In this document: in pieces, positions 23,340-30,453 of the stretch | Numbering within the stretch: the first letter of the stretch is position 1 | Layout: each line of letters opens with the position of its first letter | DNA from: Streptomyces sp. NK08204 | Lineage (GTDB): Bacteria; Actinomycetota; Actinomycetes; Streptomycetales; Streptomycetaceae | Assembly (NCBI RefSeq): GCF_020400585.1 | Contig: NZ_JAINVF010000037.1 | Span: 1-52,782 of the forward strand | Reading direction: 5' to 3' | DNA: 52,782 nt | Notes under the pieces: model-generated | Database searches by the model: none | What the model was told of the DNA's origin: nothing | What the model saw: only the letters and a program-made list of their open reading frames with translations | Position numbers and translations under genes: made by a program

Positions 23340-23700
23340 GTACTCCGCCCGCCTCGTCCGCATCGTCGACGCGGACACCCTCATCCTCGACATCGACCTC
23401 GGCATGCACACCTGGCTCCACGGCCAGCGCATCCGCGCCGCAGGCCTCAACGCGCCCGAACTGGCCACCGACGCCGGTCGCGCCGCGCTCGCCTGGGTAC
23501 GCGACTGGTTCACGCAGCACGCGCCGGTCGGCATCATCACCGTCCGCACCGAGAAGGACCGCAACGACAACTACGGCAGGTTGTTGGGCACGATCCTCGC
23601 GCCGGACGGGGCGTGCCTCAACACGGACATGCTCGCGGCGGGGCAGGCCCTACCGTGGCCGCGCCCCGCCGCCGAGGTGAAGGAGACGACTGGTGCCTGA
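23332..23700 (+). CDS. staphylococcal-nuclease-like (thermonuclease) protein
   Basis: 122 residues from a GTG, shorter than staphylococcal nuclease but with the core pattern: RIVDADTLILDIDLG, an OB-fold strand, RIRAAGLNAPELAT (first catalytic Arg, Asn/Glu), then EKDRNDNYGRLLG (second Arg). No signal peptide, so it acts inside the cell, on phage or host DNA or RNA. The C-terminus is short, which may mean a reduced fold. Confidence 0.78.
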   Translation: MYEYSARLVRIVDADTLILDIDLGMHTWLHGQRIRAAGLNAPELATDAGRAALAWVRDWFTQHAPVGIITVRTEKDRNDNYGRLLGTILAPDGACLNTDMLAAGQALPWPRPAAEVKETTGA

Positions 23701-23809
23701 CCTGCACGGCTGGATCACCCAGCAGATCGACCGCGCCGGATGCTGGCTCGTCGAGCACGGCCACCCCGGCGCGGCCGAACTGCTATGGCGCGCCTGCCGA
23801 ATGTGGTGA
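23693..23809 (+). CDS. microprotein, 38 residues
   Basis: GTG at 23693 overlaps the end of the nuclease gene. It encodes MPDLHGWITQQIDRAGCWLV then EHGHPGAAELLWRACRMW, a helical peptide with a Cys-Trp pair. Good codon bias and overlap support it as real. Function unknown. Confidence 0.5.
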   Translation: MPDLHGWITQQIDRAGCWLVEHGHPGAAELLWRACRMW

Positions 23810-23841
23810 ACCGGCTTGACGGCCGTGGCATCCTGAACCCA

Positions 23842-23907
23842 GCCCGCTCGTCTGCCCGCGGGAAACCCGGGCACCCGAAAACCAGTCGGCGCAACAGCCG
23901 AGCGGGC
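23842..23907. other. strongly structured non-coding segment
   Basis: GCCCGCTCG (23842-23850) is exactly complementary to CGAGCGGGC (23899-23907). Inside is GCCC-GC-GGG (23854-23862) pairing with CCC-GGGC (23866-23872) around AAA, and a small CGGC/GCCG hairpin near 23886-23900 that competes with the outer stem by 2 bp. The fold is a branched hairpin. It lies in a gene-free stretch (23810-24122) and could be a small RNA, a regulatory leader or a terminator. It does not meet tRNA geometry. Confidence 0.45.
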
Positions 23908-24021
23908 CACCGTCTGCCGGGATCAGGCCGGGACCAGGGAACTGGACCCTCCCGCACCACAAGCCGCGCCCCAACGGGGACCAACGCCGCAGCGGGGTTA
24001 GAGGCCCCCGGAGATACGCGA

Positions 24022-24053
24022 CGGCCCGCCATCCACACCAGGATGACGGGCCG
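24022..24053. terminator. long hairpin, probable terminator
   Basis: CGGCCCG (24022-24028) pairs with CGGGCCG (24047-24053) and CATCC (24030-24034) with GGATG (24041-24045) around a 6-nt loop. The C/A mismatch between them is the only defect. It can end the rightward unit from 22.7 kb and the leftward gene at 24123. Confidence 0.7.
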
Positions 24054-24122
24054 CGCTATGAGTGGGTGCCCCCCCTCGGCCGAAACCGTACGCCCATCCC
24101 CGGCCGGAACGGAACCCTCGCG

Positions 24123-24329
24123 TCACCGCCCCCACACCTCCGGCCCGCCGCCCCGCCACTCGATCCAGTCGGCGCCGGCCACGTCCAGATCGTCCACGCC
24201 CTCCAGGCCGGCGCGCTCCAGCAGGACCGCGACATCCCGCAGCGACCACGCACGGCCGAGCTGCTCCCCGTCCACCCGGACACGCCGGCCGCCGTCCTCG
24301 TCCGGGGGATACACGACCACCGCAGGCAT
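24123..24329 (-). CDS. hypothetical protein, 68 residues
   Basis: ATG at 24329 directly follows a GGGGGG ribosome site. The frame runs on upstream without typical content. MPAVVVYPPDEDGGRRVRVD then LGRAWSLRDVAVLLERAGL and ADWIEWRGGGPEVW suggest a compact alpha/beta protein. Codon bias is excellent. Divergent from the 24411 microprotein. No family recognised. Confidence 0.68.
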   Translation of the reverse strand: MPAVVVYPPDEDGGRRVRVDGEQLGRAWSLRDVAVLLERAGLEGVDDLDVAGADWIEWRGGGPEVWGR

Positions 24330-24410
24330 ACCCCCCAGCCTGCGGGAACGGCCCGGGAGTCGCAGGCTGGGCACCGCCGAACGGGCGCAGCGCCTGCCAT
24401 CCTGGTGCGC

Positions 24411-24527
24411 ATGGCCCCAGACGAGACCCCCGACCGCCCCGACGACGGCGAAGGCTGGCCCGACGTCTACGGCGAGGCACCGCCCGCCGACGAGCACCAG
24501 CTGTCGACGCGCCCCGACACCGTTTGA
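24411..24527 (+). CDS. acidic microprotein, 38 residues
   Basis: ATG at 24411. An Asp/Glu/Pro-rich peptide (MAPDETPDRPDDGEGWPDVY ... EHQLSTRPDTV) with pI clearly acidic. No ribosome site is obvious. Divergent from the neighbour at 24329 and followed by a strong terminator, so it is likely a separate short transcript. Small acidic phage proteins can mimic DNA, but nothing here proves that. Confidence 0.5.
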   Translation: MAPDETPDRPDDGEGWPDVYGEAPPADEHQLSTRPDTV

Positions 24528-24611
24528 CACGGCACCTACCCTGAGTTCAACCGCAGGCGCTACTCCTGGCTCGCGCCGGCGGCTGCTACTCGCCCTGGCT
24601 CCGGGTGTGGC

Positions 24612-24640
24612 GAAGCCCCGACCACCACGGTCGGGGCTTC
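24612..24640. terminator. bidirectional terminator
   Basis: GAAGCCCCGACC (24612-24623) pairs perfectly with GGTCGGGGCTTC (24629-24640) around ACCAC. It separates convergent genes ending at 24527 (+) and 24677 (-). Confidence 0.85.
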
Positions 24641-24676
24641 GGCGTTCCCGCGGGGCTCAGCCCCAGCCTGCGTCAC

Positions 24677-25021
24677 TCACGGCCGCCACTCCTCGCGGTA
24701 GCCGGGCCGGTCCGCGTAACGAAGTGCGAGGTTCGGAAGGATCACGCGCCGGTACTCCGACAAGATCGACTCCACGCCGGTCATCACCAGCACGCCCGCC
24801 GCCATGGCCTTGTAGCGGCCGAGCAGGTCCCGGCTGGCGTCGATCTCGCGCAGCACCCGAGCAGGATCATGCTCCACGATGTGCTCACGCACCTGGGGCG
24901 AGAGATCGGGCGCGTAGAAGGCAATGCCTTCCGTGTCCCACTTGCCGTTGCCGGGGCACGCCTGAGCGCGCGCCGTGTCGGCAGTGAGCTGCTCGTCGAG
25001 CCACCGCACCAACTCATCCAT
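24677..25021 (-). CDS. DUF6221 family protein
   Basis: 114 residues from the ATG at 25021, overlapping the end of the upstream HTH gene by 8 bp. The family signature is clear: an N-terminal DELVRWLDEQLTAD helix, HIVEHDPARVLREIDASRDLL in the middle, and the terminal ALRYADRPGYREEWRP. DUF6221 is widespread in actinobacteria and their phages, with no known function. It forms a two-gene leftward unit with the HTH protein. Confidence 0.83.
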   Translation of the reverse strand: MDELVRWLDEQLTADTARAQACPGNGKWDTEGIAFYAPDLSPQVREHIVEHDPARVLREIDASRDLLGRYKAMAAGVLVMTGVESILSEYRRVILPNLALRYADRPGYREEWRP

Positions 25022-25544
25022 CCGACGCCTCCGGCTCGTCAGCCGTGCGCCGCAGCAGGTTCGCGGCGTTCTCCATGCCCGACAGGTACGCGCCTGTTGC
25101 TTCAGCGCTGCCGGACGGGTAGTCATGCACCTTGTCCAGGTGGGCGGCAGCCTCCCGCAGTACGGCCGCCCGATAGGCGTTGAGCATCTTCACCGCCTCG
25201 TCCCACGGAACGCAGCGCTTCTCCGCCACCTCGTTGTACGGCGGATCGTTCAGGGCGGACAGGATCGCGATACGCGGGTCCACAGTGGTCGACACGGCCT
25301 CTCCTTGCTGCTCGGGCGGGGAACTGCGCCTCTTGCCCGGCTGCTTGGGGTTGGCTGCGAAGAAGGCAGCCACCTCATCCGCGCGGAACCGGGGCCGGGT
25401 GCTGCCCTCACCCTCGACGGGCTTCGGGAAGGCGCCACGCCGCCGGTGAGAGTGCACCGTCTGGCGGCTGACCCCGTGCTCCTGCGCGATCTCCGAGACG
25501 GTCATCAAGCGCGGAACCCCCTCGCTGTCAGGGCTCTTGGGCAC
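25014..25544 (-). CDS. MerR/AlpA-like HTH regulator with C-terminal extension
   Basis: 176 residues from the GTG at 25544, selected because GGAAGGA lies 7 bases upstream. The ATG at 25505 would remove 13 residues. The HTH (MTVSEIAQEHGVSRQTVHSH ... GAFPKPVEG) continues into FRADEVAAFFAANPKQPG, the MerR/AlpA excisionase-like layout. The C-terminal ~90 residues are helical (DEAVKMLNAYRAAVLREAAA). A perfect 9-bp-arm palindrome lies just upstream of the start, suggesting autoregulation. It could control its operon with DUF6221 or the divergent genes. Confidence 0.75.
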   Translation of the reverse strand: MPKSPDSEGVPRLMTVSEIAQEHGVSRQTVHSHRRRGAFPKPVEGEGSTRPRFRADEVAAFFAANPKQPGKRRSSPPEQQGEAVSTTVDPRIAILSALNDPPYNEVAEKRCVPWDEAVKMLNAYRAAVLREAAAHLDKVHDYPSGSAEATGAYLSGMENAANLLRRTADEPEASDG

Positions 25545-25559
25545 GGCAACATCCTTCCC

Positions 25560-25600
25560 GAACCTCTTGACGTTGTAAAGAGGTTCCTGCCAGTCTGGCA
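25560..25600. promoter_or_regulatory. two adjacent palindromes, candidate operators
   Basis: GAACCTCTT (25560-25568) and AAGAGGTTC (25578-25586) are perfect 9-bp arms around 9 nt. Next to it TGCCAGTCTGGCA (25588-25600) has 6-bp arms around one base. They lie 16 and 44 bp upstream of the HTH gene start, in the divergent intergenic region. Likely binding sites of that regulator or a partner. Confidence 0.6.
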
Positions 25601-25615
25601 CTGCACCAACAACAC

Positions 25616-25651
25616 GGCCCCGGACGGGAGTTCGCACCTCCCGCCGGGGCC
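25616..25651. terminator. hairpin in the divergent intergenic region
   Basis: GGCCCCG (25616-25622) pairs with CGGGGCC (25645-25651) and CGGGAG (25625-25630) with CTCCCG (25638-25643). It is as strong as other terminators here, but it sits upstream of a gene (25686), so it may be a leader/attenuator or insulate the two units. Confidence 0.55.
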
Positions 25652-25685
25652 AGCCATCCACCTGCCGTGAACAGGAGAGACAGCC

Positions 25686-25952
25686 GTGCCGCAGTCTACG
25701 AGCACGACCCAAGCACAGCCCAGCCCCCAAACCGAGCCGTGGCCCGACGGCGTCATCGCCCGCTACCTCACCGTCGCCGGCGCCACCTTCGACCTGAAGC
25801 AGGACGAGACCAGTCGCGGCTACGCCGACAGCGGCGACTGCAACGGATGCGGCCACCACATCGGATGGACCCGCGTCGACATCGCCCGCCAGGAAGCCCA
25901 GTCCCACGCCGAGCGTTGCCGCGCCCTGCCCCGCCCGCAGGTGACCACATGA
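25686..25952 (+). CDS. hypothetical protein with Cys/His finger, 88 residues
   Basis: GTG after CAGGAGAG. A disordered Gln/Ser/Pro N-terminus leads to a beta segment (ARYLTVAGATFDLKQD). The finger CNGCGHHIGW ... SHAERC has spacing suited to zinc. Such CxxC-H-C proteins are frequent in Streptomyces elements. The stop overlaps the next ATG. Confidence 0.67.
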   Translation: MPQSTSTTQAQPSPQTEPWPDGVIARYLTVAGATFDLKQDETSRGYADSGDCNGCGHHIGWTRVDIARQEAQSHAERCRALPRPQVTT

Positions 25953-26083
25953 GCTACCAAGGCCCCACCTGCACCAGCTGCGGAGGCGCCGGCGGCCACA
26001 CCGAAACCACGCCCCAACCCGGCGGCGGACAGATCAGCGTATGGCGGCCCTGCACCAGCTGCGGCGGAAGGGGGCACGCCTGA
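25949..26083 (+). CDS. DnaJ-like double zinc-knuckle microprotein, 44 residues
   Basis: ATG at 25949 overlaps the previous stop. Two CxxCxGxG-type knuckles (CTSCGGAGGH and CTSCGGRGH) flank a Gly/Pro loop, giving one complete DnaJ-like zinc site. The stop overlaps the next ATG (TGATG). Likely a zinc-binding adaptor. Role unknown. Confidence 0.7.
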   Translation: MSYQGPTCTSCGGAGGHTETTPQPGGGQISVWRPCTSCGGRGHA

Positions 26084-26277
26084 TGGGCCTCTTCACCCGC
26101 CGCGCGCAGACCACCCGCGCCTACCCGGCCGCCGGAATCACAGTCACCGGCCCCGCCGACCGGTTCCGCCGCGCCAAAACCACCAGCGCCCGCCGCGCCG
26201 CCACGCAAGGCCAAGCCTGGGAAGACCGCGACCGGCAGCAAGACCGCAAGGGCCGCTGGTACCGGCCCGCCCAATAA
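26083..26277 (+). CDS. basic protein, 64 residues
   Basis: ATG shares one base with the previous stop. Arg-rich (MGLFTRRAQTTRAYPAAG ... DRFRRAKTTSARRAATQG), with a Trp/Arg-rich tail. Likely nucleic-acid or membrane associated by charge. No domain. Confidence 0.6.
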   Translation: MGLFTRRAQTTRAYPAAGITVTGPADRFRRAKTTSARRAATQGQAWEDRDRQQDRKGRWYRPAQ

Positions 26278-26287
26278 GGAGGACCCC

Positions 26288-26362
26288 ATGCGCTGGCTCT
26301 ACCTGCTCGCCATGGCCTGGCCGCTGATCCTCGGCGCTTACCTCCTCGGCCGCGCCCACTGA
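26288..26362 (+). CDS. single-span membrane microprotein, 24 residues
   Basis: Preceded by an ideal ribosome site (AAGGAGG at 7-8 nt). The peptide MRWLYLLAMAWPLILGAY then LLGRAH is one transmembrane helix with an Arg start and a His end. The strong translation signal is the main evidence. Confidence 0.6.
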   Translation: MRWLYLLAMAWPLILGAYLLGRAH

Positions 26363-26436
26363 CCCACCCAAGCCGCCGGCCTCCGCGAAACCGTTCCCCC
26401 ACGGCGCGGAGGCCGGCACCTCTCCGGAGGAGCACC

Positions 26437-27291
26437 GTGAAAACCCGCAAGATCGAGCGGACCCGCCTCGTCCCCCACACCATCGACGGCAAGACCCGCA
26501 TGGTCCCTGACGACGAGGTCATCGACATCCCCGTGCCGCCGCGGGACTGGGACCAGATCGCCCTCGGCGTCGTCACCGTGATCGTCACGGTCCTCGTCGT
26601 CGCGTGCGTGCTGTGGTCAACCGTGTCCGTCGGCGACCTGCTCTCACGGGTCGTCGTCGCCCCTGCGGCATTCGGCGCAGCAGCGGTGTTCGACCTGGCC
26701 TGGATCGCCCTCATGATCATCGAATGGCTGGCCCGCTACACCCCCACCCGCGCCAACAAAGCCCGCTACGGCGGCTGGATCGCCCTCGCCATCGCCATGG
26801 GCGCCGTCGGCACACACGGCTGGCTCGCCGGAGACGCCGCCACCGGCATCGTCGGCGCCGTCGTCTCCGGCCTCGCCAAGGGCACATGGACGATCCTCCT
26901 CGACTACCAAGCCGTCCCCCTCGACAAGCGCACCGCCGCATGGCTGGAACAGGAACTCGCTGAGGCCGGCGCCGAGCTGTCCCGTATGCCGGTCCGCCGC
27001 CGCGTGAATCGCGCGCACGCCCTTGTGGAAGCGGAGCGCCGCGCTCTCGAAGCGGCGGACCCCGGATCCGCGGATCCGGACCCGTCCGGACAGTCCGCGG
27101 ACGATCCGGACGGCGACATCCTTCAGTTCCCGCTCGGCGGTGTGACCACCAAGGACGCAGTCCGGATCGCCTGGGACGCAGGCGTCCGCGACGAATCCGA
27201 AGTGATCCGCTACGTCGCCAAGGTCATGGGCAAGGCACCCTCCCCGGACACCGTCAGCCGCTACCTCCGCGCCCTGAAGGTGGCTGGCTGA
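26437..27291 (+). CDS. multi-span membrane protein with C-terminal winged helix, Spd-like
   Basis: 284 residues, ATG here read as GTG at 26437 after CGGAGGAG. Basic N-terminus (KTRKIERTRLVP) then DGKTRMVPDDEV. About four hydrophobic segments span 40-160. A basic/acidic helical part with RMPVRRRVNRAHALVEAERR follows, then a C-terminal HTH (VTTKDAVRIAWDAGVRDESE ... SPDTVSRYLRALKV). The first ~200 residues recall SpdB-type proteins of Streptomyces plasmids and integrative elements, which aid intramycelial spread. No TraB/FtsK gene is present, so the role inside a prophage is open. Confidence 0.6.
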   Translation: MKTRKIERTRLVPHTIDGKTRMVPDDEVIDIPVPPRDWDQIALGVVTVIVTVLVVACVLWSTVSVGDLLSRVVVAPAAFGAAAVFDLAWIALMIIEWLARYTPTRANKARYGGWIALAIAMGAVGTHGWLAGDAATGIVGAVVSGLAKGTWTILLDYQAVPLDKRTAAWLEQELAEAGAELSRMPVRRRVNRAHALVEAERRALEAADPGSADPDPSGQSADDPDGDILQFPLGGVTTKDAVRIAWDAGVRDESEVIRYVAKVMGKAPSPDTVSRYLRALKVAG

Positions 27292-27953
27292 TGGGCGCGC
27301 AGCAGTTGCCCGAAGGCGACGAGCTGCGCGCCCGCGCCTACCTCCGCGCCCTACACGCCCGCCCCCTCGGCCACCAGGAGCCCACCATGTCCATCCCCGC
27401 ACCCCGCCGACCCGTCACCCCTACCCGCGTCATCCCCGCCGGCGCCCCGCTCCCCGCACGCGCGCCCGAGCCCGGCGAGGCACCCCCGTGGCGGACACCC
27501 CCGCCCCCGCCCCCGCCCATACCGACGGATCCGGATCCGCTGCCCGGTCCGCGCGGTCCGGAACCGCGGACAGTCGAGGTCCGGCACGTCCACGAAATCC
27601 TCCTGACCAGCCCGGACCCCGATCCGAAGCCGGATCCACGCTGGTGGGAACACGCCTGGGAGGCGCTCGTCACCTGGCGCATGGTTGCCGCGATCCTCGC
27701 CGCACTCCTGCCATGGACGAACGGCCGCAGCCCCGTCGGCATCTGGGCGCACACCGTCCACCAGGCGCGCACCGAGGCCAGCATCGGCGCCGCCTACGTC
27801 ATCGCCGGAGTCGCCCTCACCGCCGCATGGGCGCTGGACCGGCGCACCGGCCGGGCCGTGCCGCGCTTCCTGTTCGTCACCGCCCTGCTCGGCGCGCTCG
27901 GCGTCCTCGACTGGTTCGACCCGATCCTCGTACAGACCGGAGTACACCGCTGA
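27291..27953 (+). CDS. proline-rich three-span membrane protein
   Basis: 220 residues from the ATG sharing a base with the previous stop. An ATG at 27387 preceded by AGGAG would give 188 residues. A long Pro/Asp-rich region (residues 40-95) precedes three hydrophobic segments at about 130-150, 165-185 and 195-210. It belongs to the four-gene membrane module with its neighbours. Not recognised as a named family. Confidence 0.64.
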   Translation: MGAQQLPEGDELRARAYLRALHARPLGHQEPTMSIPAPRRPVTPTRVIPAGAPLPARAPEPGEAPPWRTPPPPPPPIPTDPDPLPGPRGPEPRTVEVRHVHEILLTSPDPDPKPDPRWWEHAWEALVTWRMVAAILAALLPWTNGRSPVGIWAHTVHQARTEASIGAAYVIAGVALTAAWALDRRTGRAVPRFLFVTALLGALGVLDWFDPILVQTGVHR

Positions 27954-28465
27954 TGACCGGCACCACCACACTCACCCTCGGCGGTCTTCTCGCCGCGCTC
28001 CTCGTCCTCGTCGCCAACCTGCACCCCTGGTACAAGGGCGGCCGGGAAATGAAGCAACTCGCCCCCTTCGGGAAAGGCTTCGGCGCCGCCGCGTGTGCCG
28101 CAGCCTGCCCCGGCGGCATCCTCGGCTGGGCCCACACCCACACAGGCGCCGTCGCCAACGGCACAGGCGGGCGCGCCGGATCCGCCGCGACCGGAACAAC
28201 CGCCAGCAGCGGACTGACCAGCGGACAGCTCGCCGGGCTGTCCGCGACCGGCGCCGTCGTGGTCGTCATCGCCGTGTTTCTCACCGTCCTCGCCTACAAG
28301 ACGGCGGGCAAGGCGGACAAGCGGCGGATCGCCGGCGGATTCTTCGTCGGCTCCGTCCTGCTGCTCACTGCCGGGGTGGCCGGCGCCCTCGCGTGGCTGC
28401 CCGGCGCGCTCAACGGCGTCGGAGACAGCGTGGTGGCCGCGGTGCAGGGATCGGGGGTCCTGTGA
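27953..28465 (+). CDS. multi-span membrane protein, 170 residues
   Basis: ATG shares a base with the previous stop. Hydrophobic segments near 5-22, 45-60, 95-118 and 130-155. A Gly/Thr/Ser/Ala-rich loop (70-92) looks extracytoplasmic. The spacing resembles small Spd proteins. Coupled to the next gene by a GTGA overlap. Confidence 0.64.
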   Translation: MTGTTTLTLGGLLAALLVLVANLHPWYKGGREMKQLAPFGKGFGAAACAAACPGGILGWAHTHTGAVANGTGGRAGSAATGTTASSGLTSGQLAGLSATGAVVVVIAVFLTVLAYKTAGKADKRRIAGGFFVGSVLLLTAGVAGALAWLPGALNGVGDSVVAAVQGSGVL

Positions 28466-29043
28466 GCCGCCTCGCCCGCCCCGCCGCGCGGCTTGCCACC
28501 GGCTCCGCCGCTGTCGCCCGCGGTCTCGGCGCGCGGCTTACCACCTGGGTCGCGCGCGGGCGCCGCCACGACCTGACCGGATGGCGGGCCGCGCTCGGCT
28601 GCTGGCTGCGACTCGTCAGTCTCATGCTCGGCGTGTACCTGCTGTGGCGGCTTGTCCGGGCCGTACCCGCCCTCATGTGGCTGCTATCCACCAGCTGGGC
28701 CATCGCCGCCTGGCGGTCCGGGCGTCGCGCCCCCACAGACGCCAAGGAAAAGGACACGGCAACCCCCGACGTGGACGCGGTCCGCACCCTGCTGCTGACC
28801 CTCATGGGGGACGGCTCCGGAGTACACCTGCGCACCGTCCTCGCCCACCTCCAAGAGCACGGCCACTGGGAGGACCGCACGGTCACCGATCTGCGCGCCC
28901 ATCTGCAGCGCCTGGGCATCCCCCACGACCGCGGCGTGAAGGTGGCCGGTGTGCCGACGTGGGGGGTGCGCCGGAGGGACCTCGAAGCCCCTTCCCCGGC
29001 CGCCACCGAGGAGCCGTCTACCGCGCCATCTACCGCCGCCTGA
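28462..29043 (+). CDS. membrane-anchored winged-helix protein
   Basis: 193 residues from a GTG overlapping the preceding stop. The N-terminus is basic and Ala-rich with two hydrophobic segments (about 45-62 and 68-86). The C-terminal half is a winged helix (VDAVRTLLLTLMGDGSGVHL ... VLAHLQEHGHWEDRTVTDLR ... VPTWGVRRRDLE). With the first protein of the module it makes two membrane proteins carrying DNA-binding-like domains. Confidence 0.66.
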   Translation: MSRLARPAARLATGSAAVARGLGARLTTWVARGRRHDLTGWRAALGCWLRLVSLMLGVYLLWRLVRAVPALMWLLSTSWAIAAWRSGRRAPTDAKEKDTATPDVDAVRTLLLTLMGDGSGVHLRTVLAHLQEHGHWEDRTVTDLRAHLQRLGIPHDRGVKVAGVPTWGVRRRDLEAPSPAATEEPSTAPSTAA

Positions 29044-29118
29044 CCTGCACTTCTACCTGCCCGTCTCCCGCCATCTACCGGTGGATCTACCGCCCATCTC
29101 CCTGAGAGAGGAACCGAC

Positions 29119-29292
29119 ATGGACAAGCAGACCGCGATCGAGGAAGCCGCCCGCGAGGTACTCGCGCACGGCGGCCCGGACTGCCTCACCGACCCGAAGC
29201 AGGTGACCCGCGCCATGGTGCGCGCGCACGACCTTGGCGCCACCGAGGAGGACATCACGGCCGAGATGCGCCGCCAGCGCGGCAACGGCTGA
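29119..29292 (+). CDS. hypothetical protein, 57 residues
   Basis: ATG after GAGAGAGGA. Helical and charged (QTAIEEAAREVLAHGGPDCL ... ATEEDITAEMRRQRGNG). Excellent codon bias. No domain. Last gene of the membrane module before a ~170-bp gap with no recognisable signal. Confidence 0.63.
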   Translation: MDKQTAIEEAAREVLAHGGPDCLTDPKQVTRAMVRAHDLGATEEDITAEMRRQRGNG

Positions 29293-29460
29293 CGCCAGTT
29301 GACAGTCCTGTCAGACTGGGGGTGGCGAGTGTGCCGCGGCCCGCCGGGTCCCCCGTCCCGGCGGGCTTTCGCATGTCACAGTCCGGTGAAAGCGCCTTCA
29401 CGCGGCCCGCACCGACGCGCATCATGCCTCCGAAGCCAGCCACCTGCCCCGGGGGGATCC

Positions 29461-29724
29461 ATGCCCAGCTACAGCGACGTGCAGAAAGCCGTGAACGTCG
29501 AGAAGAGACGCCTCTGGTTCGCGTGGCTGGCCGGCGGGCTGATTCTGCTGTTCGTGGCGCGGGCGGTGTGGGTGTTCTCGCCGACGGGCGGGATGATCGC
29601 GGCCGTGGTCGCCCTGCTGCTGTTCGTGCTGCTGTCGGTGACTGCGTACCGCATGCACCAGGCGCTGAACCGGCGGGCGGATCGGGAGCGGCGTGAGGTG
29701 CTCGGCGACGACTACCCGGGCTGA
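29461..29724 (+). CDS. two-span membrane protein, 87 residues
   Basis: ATG follows GGGGGG at 5 nt. Hydrophobic segments at about 20-38 and 44-64, then a charged amphipathic tail (HQALNRRADRERREVLG). A hairpin at 29740 follows. Size and topology would suit a holin-like or exclusion protein, but position outside the lysis cassette argues against a holin. Confidence 0.63.
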   Translation: MPSYSDVQKAVNVEKRRLWFAWLAGGLILLFVARAVWVFSPTGGMIAAVVALLLFVLLSVTAYRMHQALNRRADRERREVLGDDYPG

Positions 29725-29739
29725 TCCCGGGACGTGCAG

Positions 29740-29773
29740 CGGCCCCGCTCCGGATCTCGTCCGGGCGGGGCCG
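29740..29773. terminator. bidirectional terminator
   Basis: CGGCCCCGC (29740-29748) pairs perfectly with GCGGGGCCG (29765-29773), extended by CCGG/CCGG inside. It lies between convergent genes ending at 29724 (+) and 29777 (-). Confidence 0.82.
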
Positions 29774-29776
29774 TCG

Positions 29777-30244
29777 TCATGCAGTGAGCCGTGGGCCCGG
29801 CTCGGCGCCGCGTCGCCCCTGCCTGCTTGGGCCAAGCCATCCACGTGAGCGAGCGCGGGCAATCCAACTGCGGACAGTTTCCTCCGGGCGGTCAAACTCG
29901 GCAGCGAGCCGCTTCACGGCGCCGGGCGGCCGACCATGCGCGGTCTCCCGCAGGTACGCCTCGGCGACCTTCTTCAGCAGGTCGTCGGGTAGGGCCTGAC
30001 GCCCTCGGCGCTGCGGCCCAACAGGCGCGGGCGGCGGGGGTTGCACGATCGGCCTGTCGATGGCCTGCTGGAGGACTTCACCGAGACGGAGTCTCCGCAA
30101 CAGGTGGTTCATGTTGTGCTCTGTTGTGCAGGACACGGTGAGAGTGGTGATCACCGGCGCGCCACTGTTGTCCCGCTCGATGAACCCGGACACATGCACG
30201 TCGTCTTGGATGTCAGCCTCGAACGGGATGCGGCCGTCGCTCAC
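29777..30244 (-). CDS. DNA-binding protein with C-terminal HTH
   Basis: 155 residues. The N-terminal part is beta-rich (PFEADIQDDVHVSGFIER ... APVITTLTVSC). After a Pro-rich linker the C-terminus has VAEAYLRETAHGRPPGAVKR then FDRPEETVRSWIARARSRGW, a HTH seen in Streptomyces element proteins. ATG overlaps the stop of the next gene upstream. Third gene of a leftward operon headed by a ribbon-helix-helix protein. Confidence 0.7.
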   Translation of the reverse strand: MSDGRIPFEADIQDDVHVSGFIERDNSGAPVITTLTVSCTTEHNMNHLLRRLRLGEVLQQAIDRPIVQPPPPAPVGPQRRGRQALPDDLLKKVAEAYLRETAHGRPPGAVKRLAAEFDRPEETVRSWIARARSRGWLGPSRQGRRGAEPGPRLTA

Positions 30245-30453
30245 GTGGACTCCTCATCCGGGCGCACCGGTAGCTTCAGCGCCCGCTCCGTGTCCGCCGC
30301 ATCGCAACTGGCGCAGAGCATGCGGTGTTCGGCGGCAGTGCCAGCGTCGGACAGCCACCACTTGCCGGTCGGCTTCCCGCAGCGACGGCAGTCCGGGCCT
30401 TCGTCGTCGCTTATGCGCTCGTCTCCTCGCTGCTCGCCGGGCGCTCCGGCCAT
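30241..30453 (-). CDS. zinc-ribbon protein, 70 residues
   Basis: CRRCGKPTGKWW ... MLCASCDAAD gives two Cys pairs 25 residues apart, a classic zinc ribbon. The start at 30453 lies 43 bp inside the upstream gene in another frame. No closer standard start exists. Co-transcribed with the ribbon-helix-helix gene. Confidence 0.66.
   Translation of the reverse strand: MAGAPGEQRGDERISDDEGPDCRRCGKPTGKWWLSDAGTAAEHRMLCASCDAADTERALKLPVRPDEEST

Noticed and set aside
23842..23907. tRNA gene suggested by GCCCGCT/AGCGGGC arms on either strand
   Set aside because: The arms are only 66 nt apart including the stem. No T-arm lies directly before the 3' acceptor strand, and no TTCRA loop or anticodon arm of correct size can be drawn.
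26437..29043. A complete integrative conjugative element nested in the prophage
   Set aside because: No TraB/FtsK translocase, Rep, tyrosine integrase or excisionase accompanies the Spd-like genes, so only a partial resemblance is claimed.
29461..29724. Holin
   Set aside because: Two membrane spans and a charged tail would fit, but the gene is 23 kb from the lysin, in an accessory unit with its own terminator.
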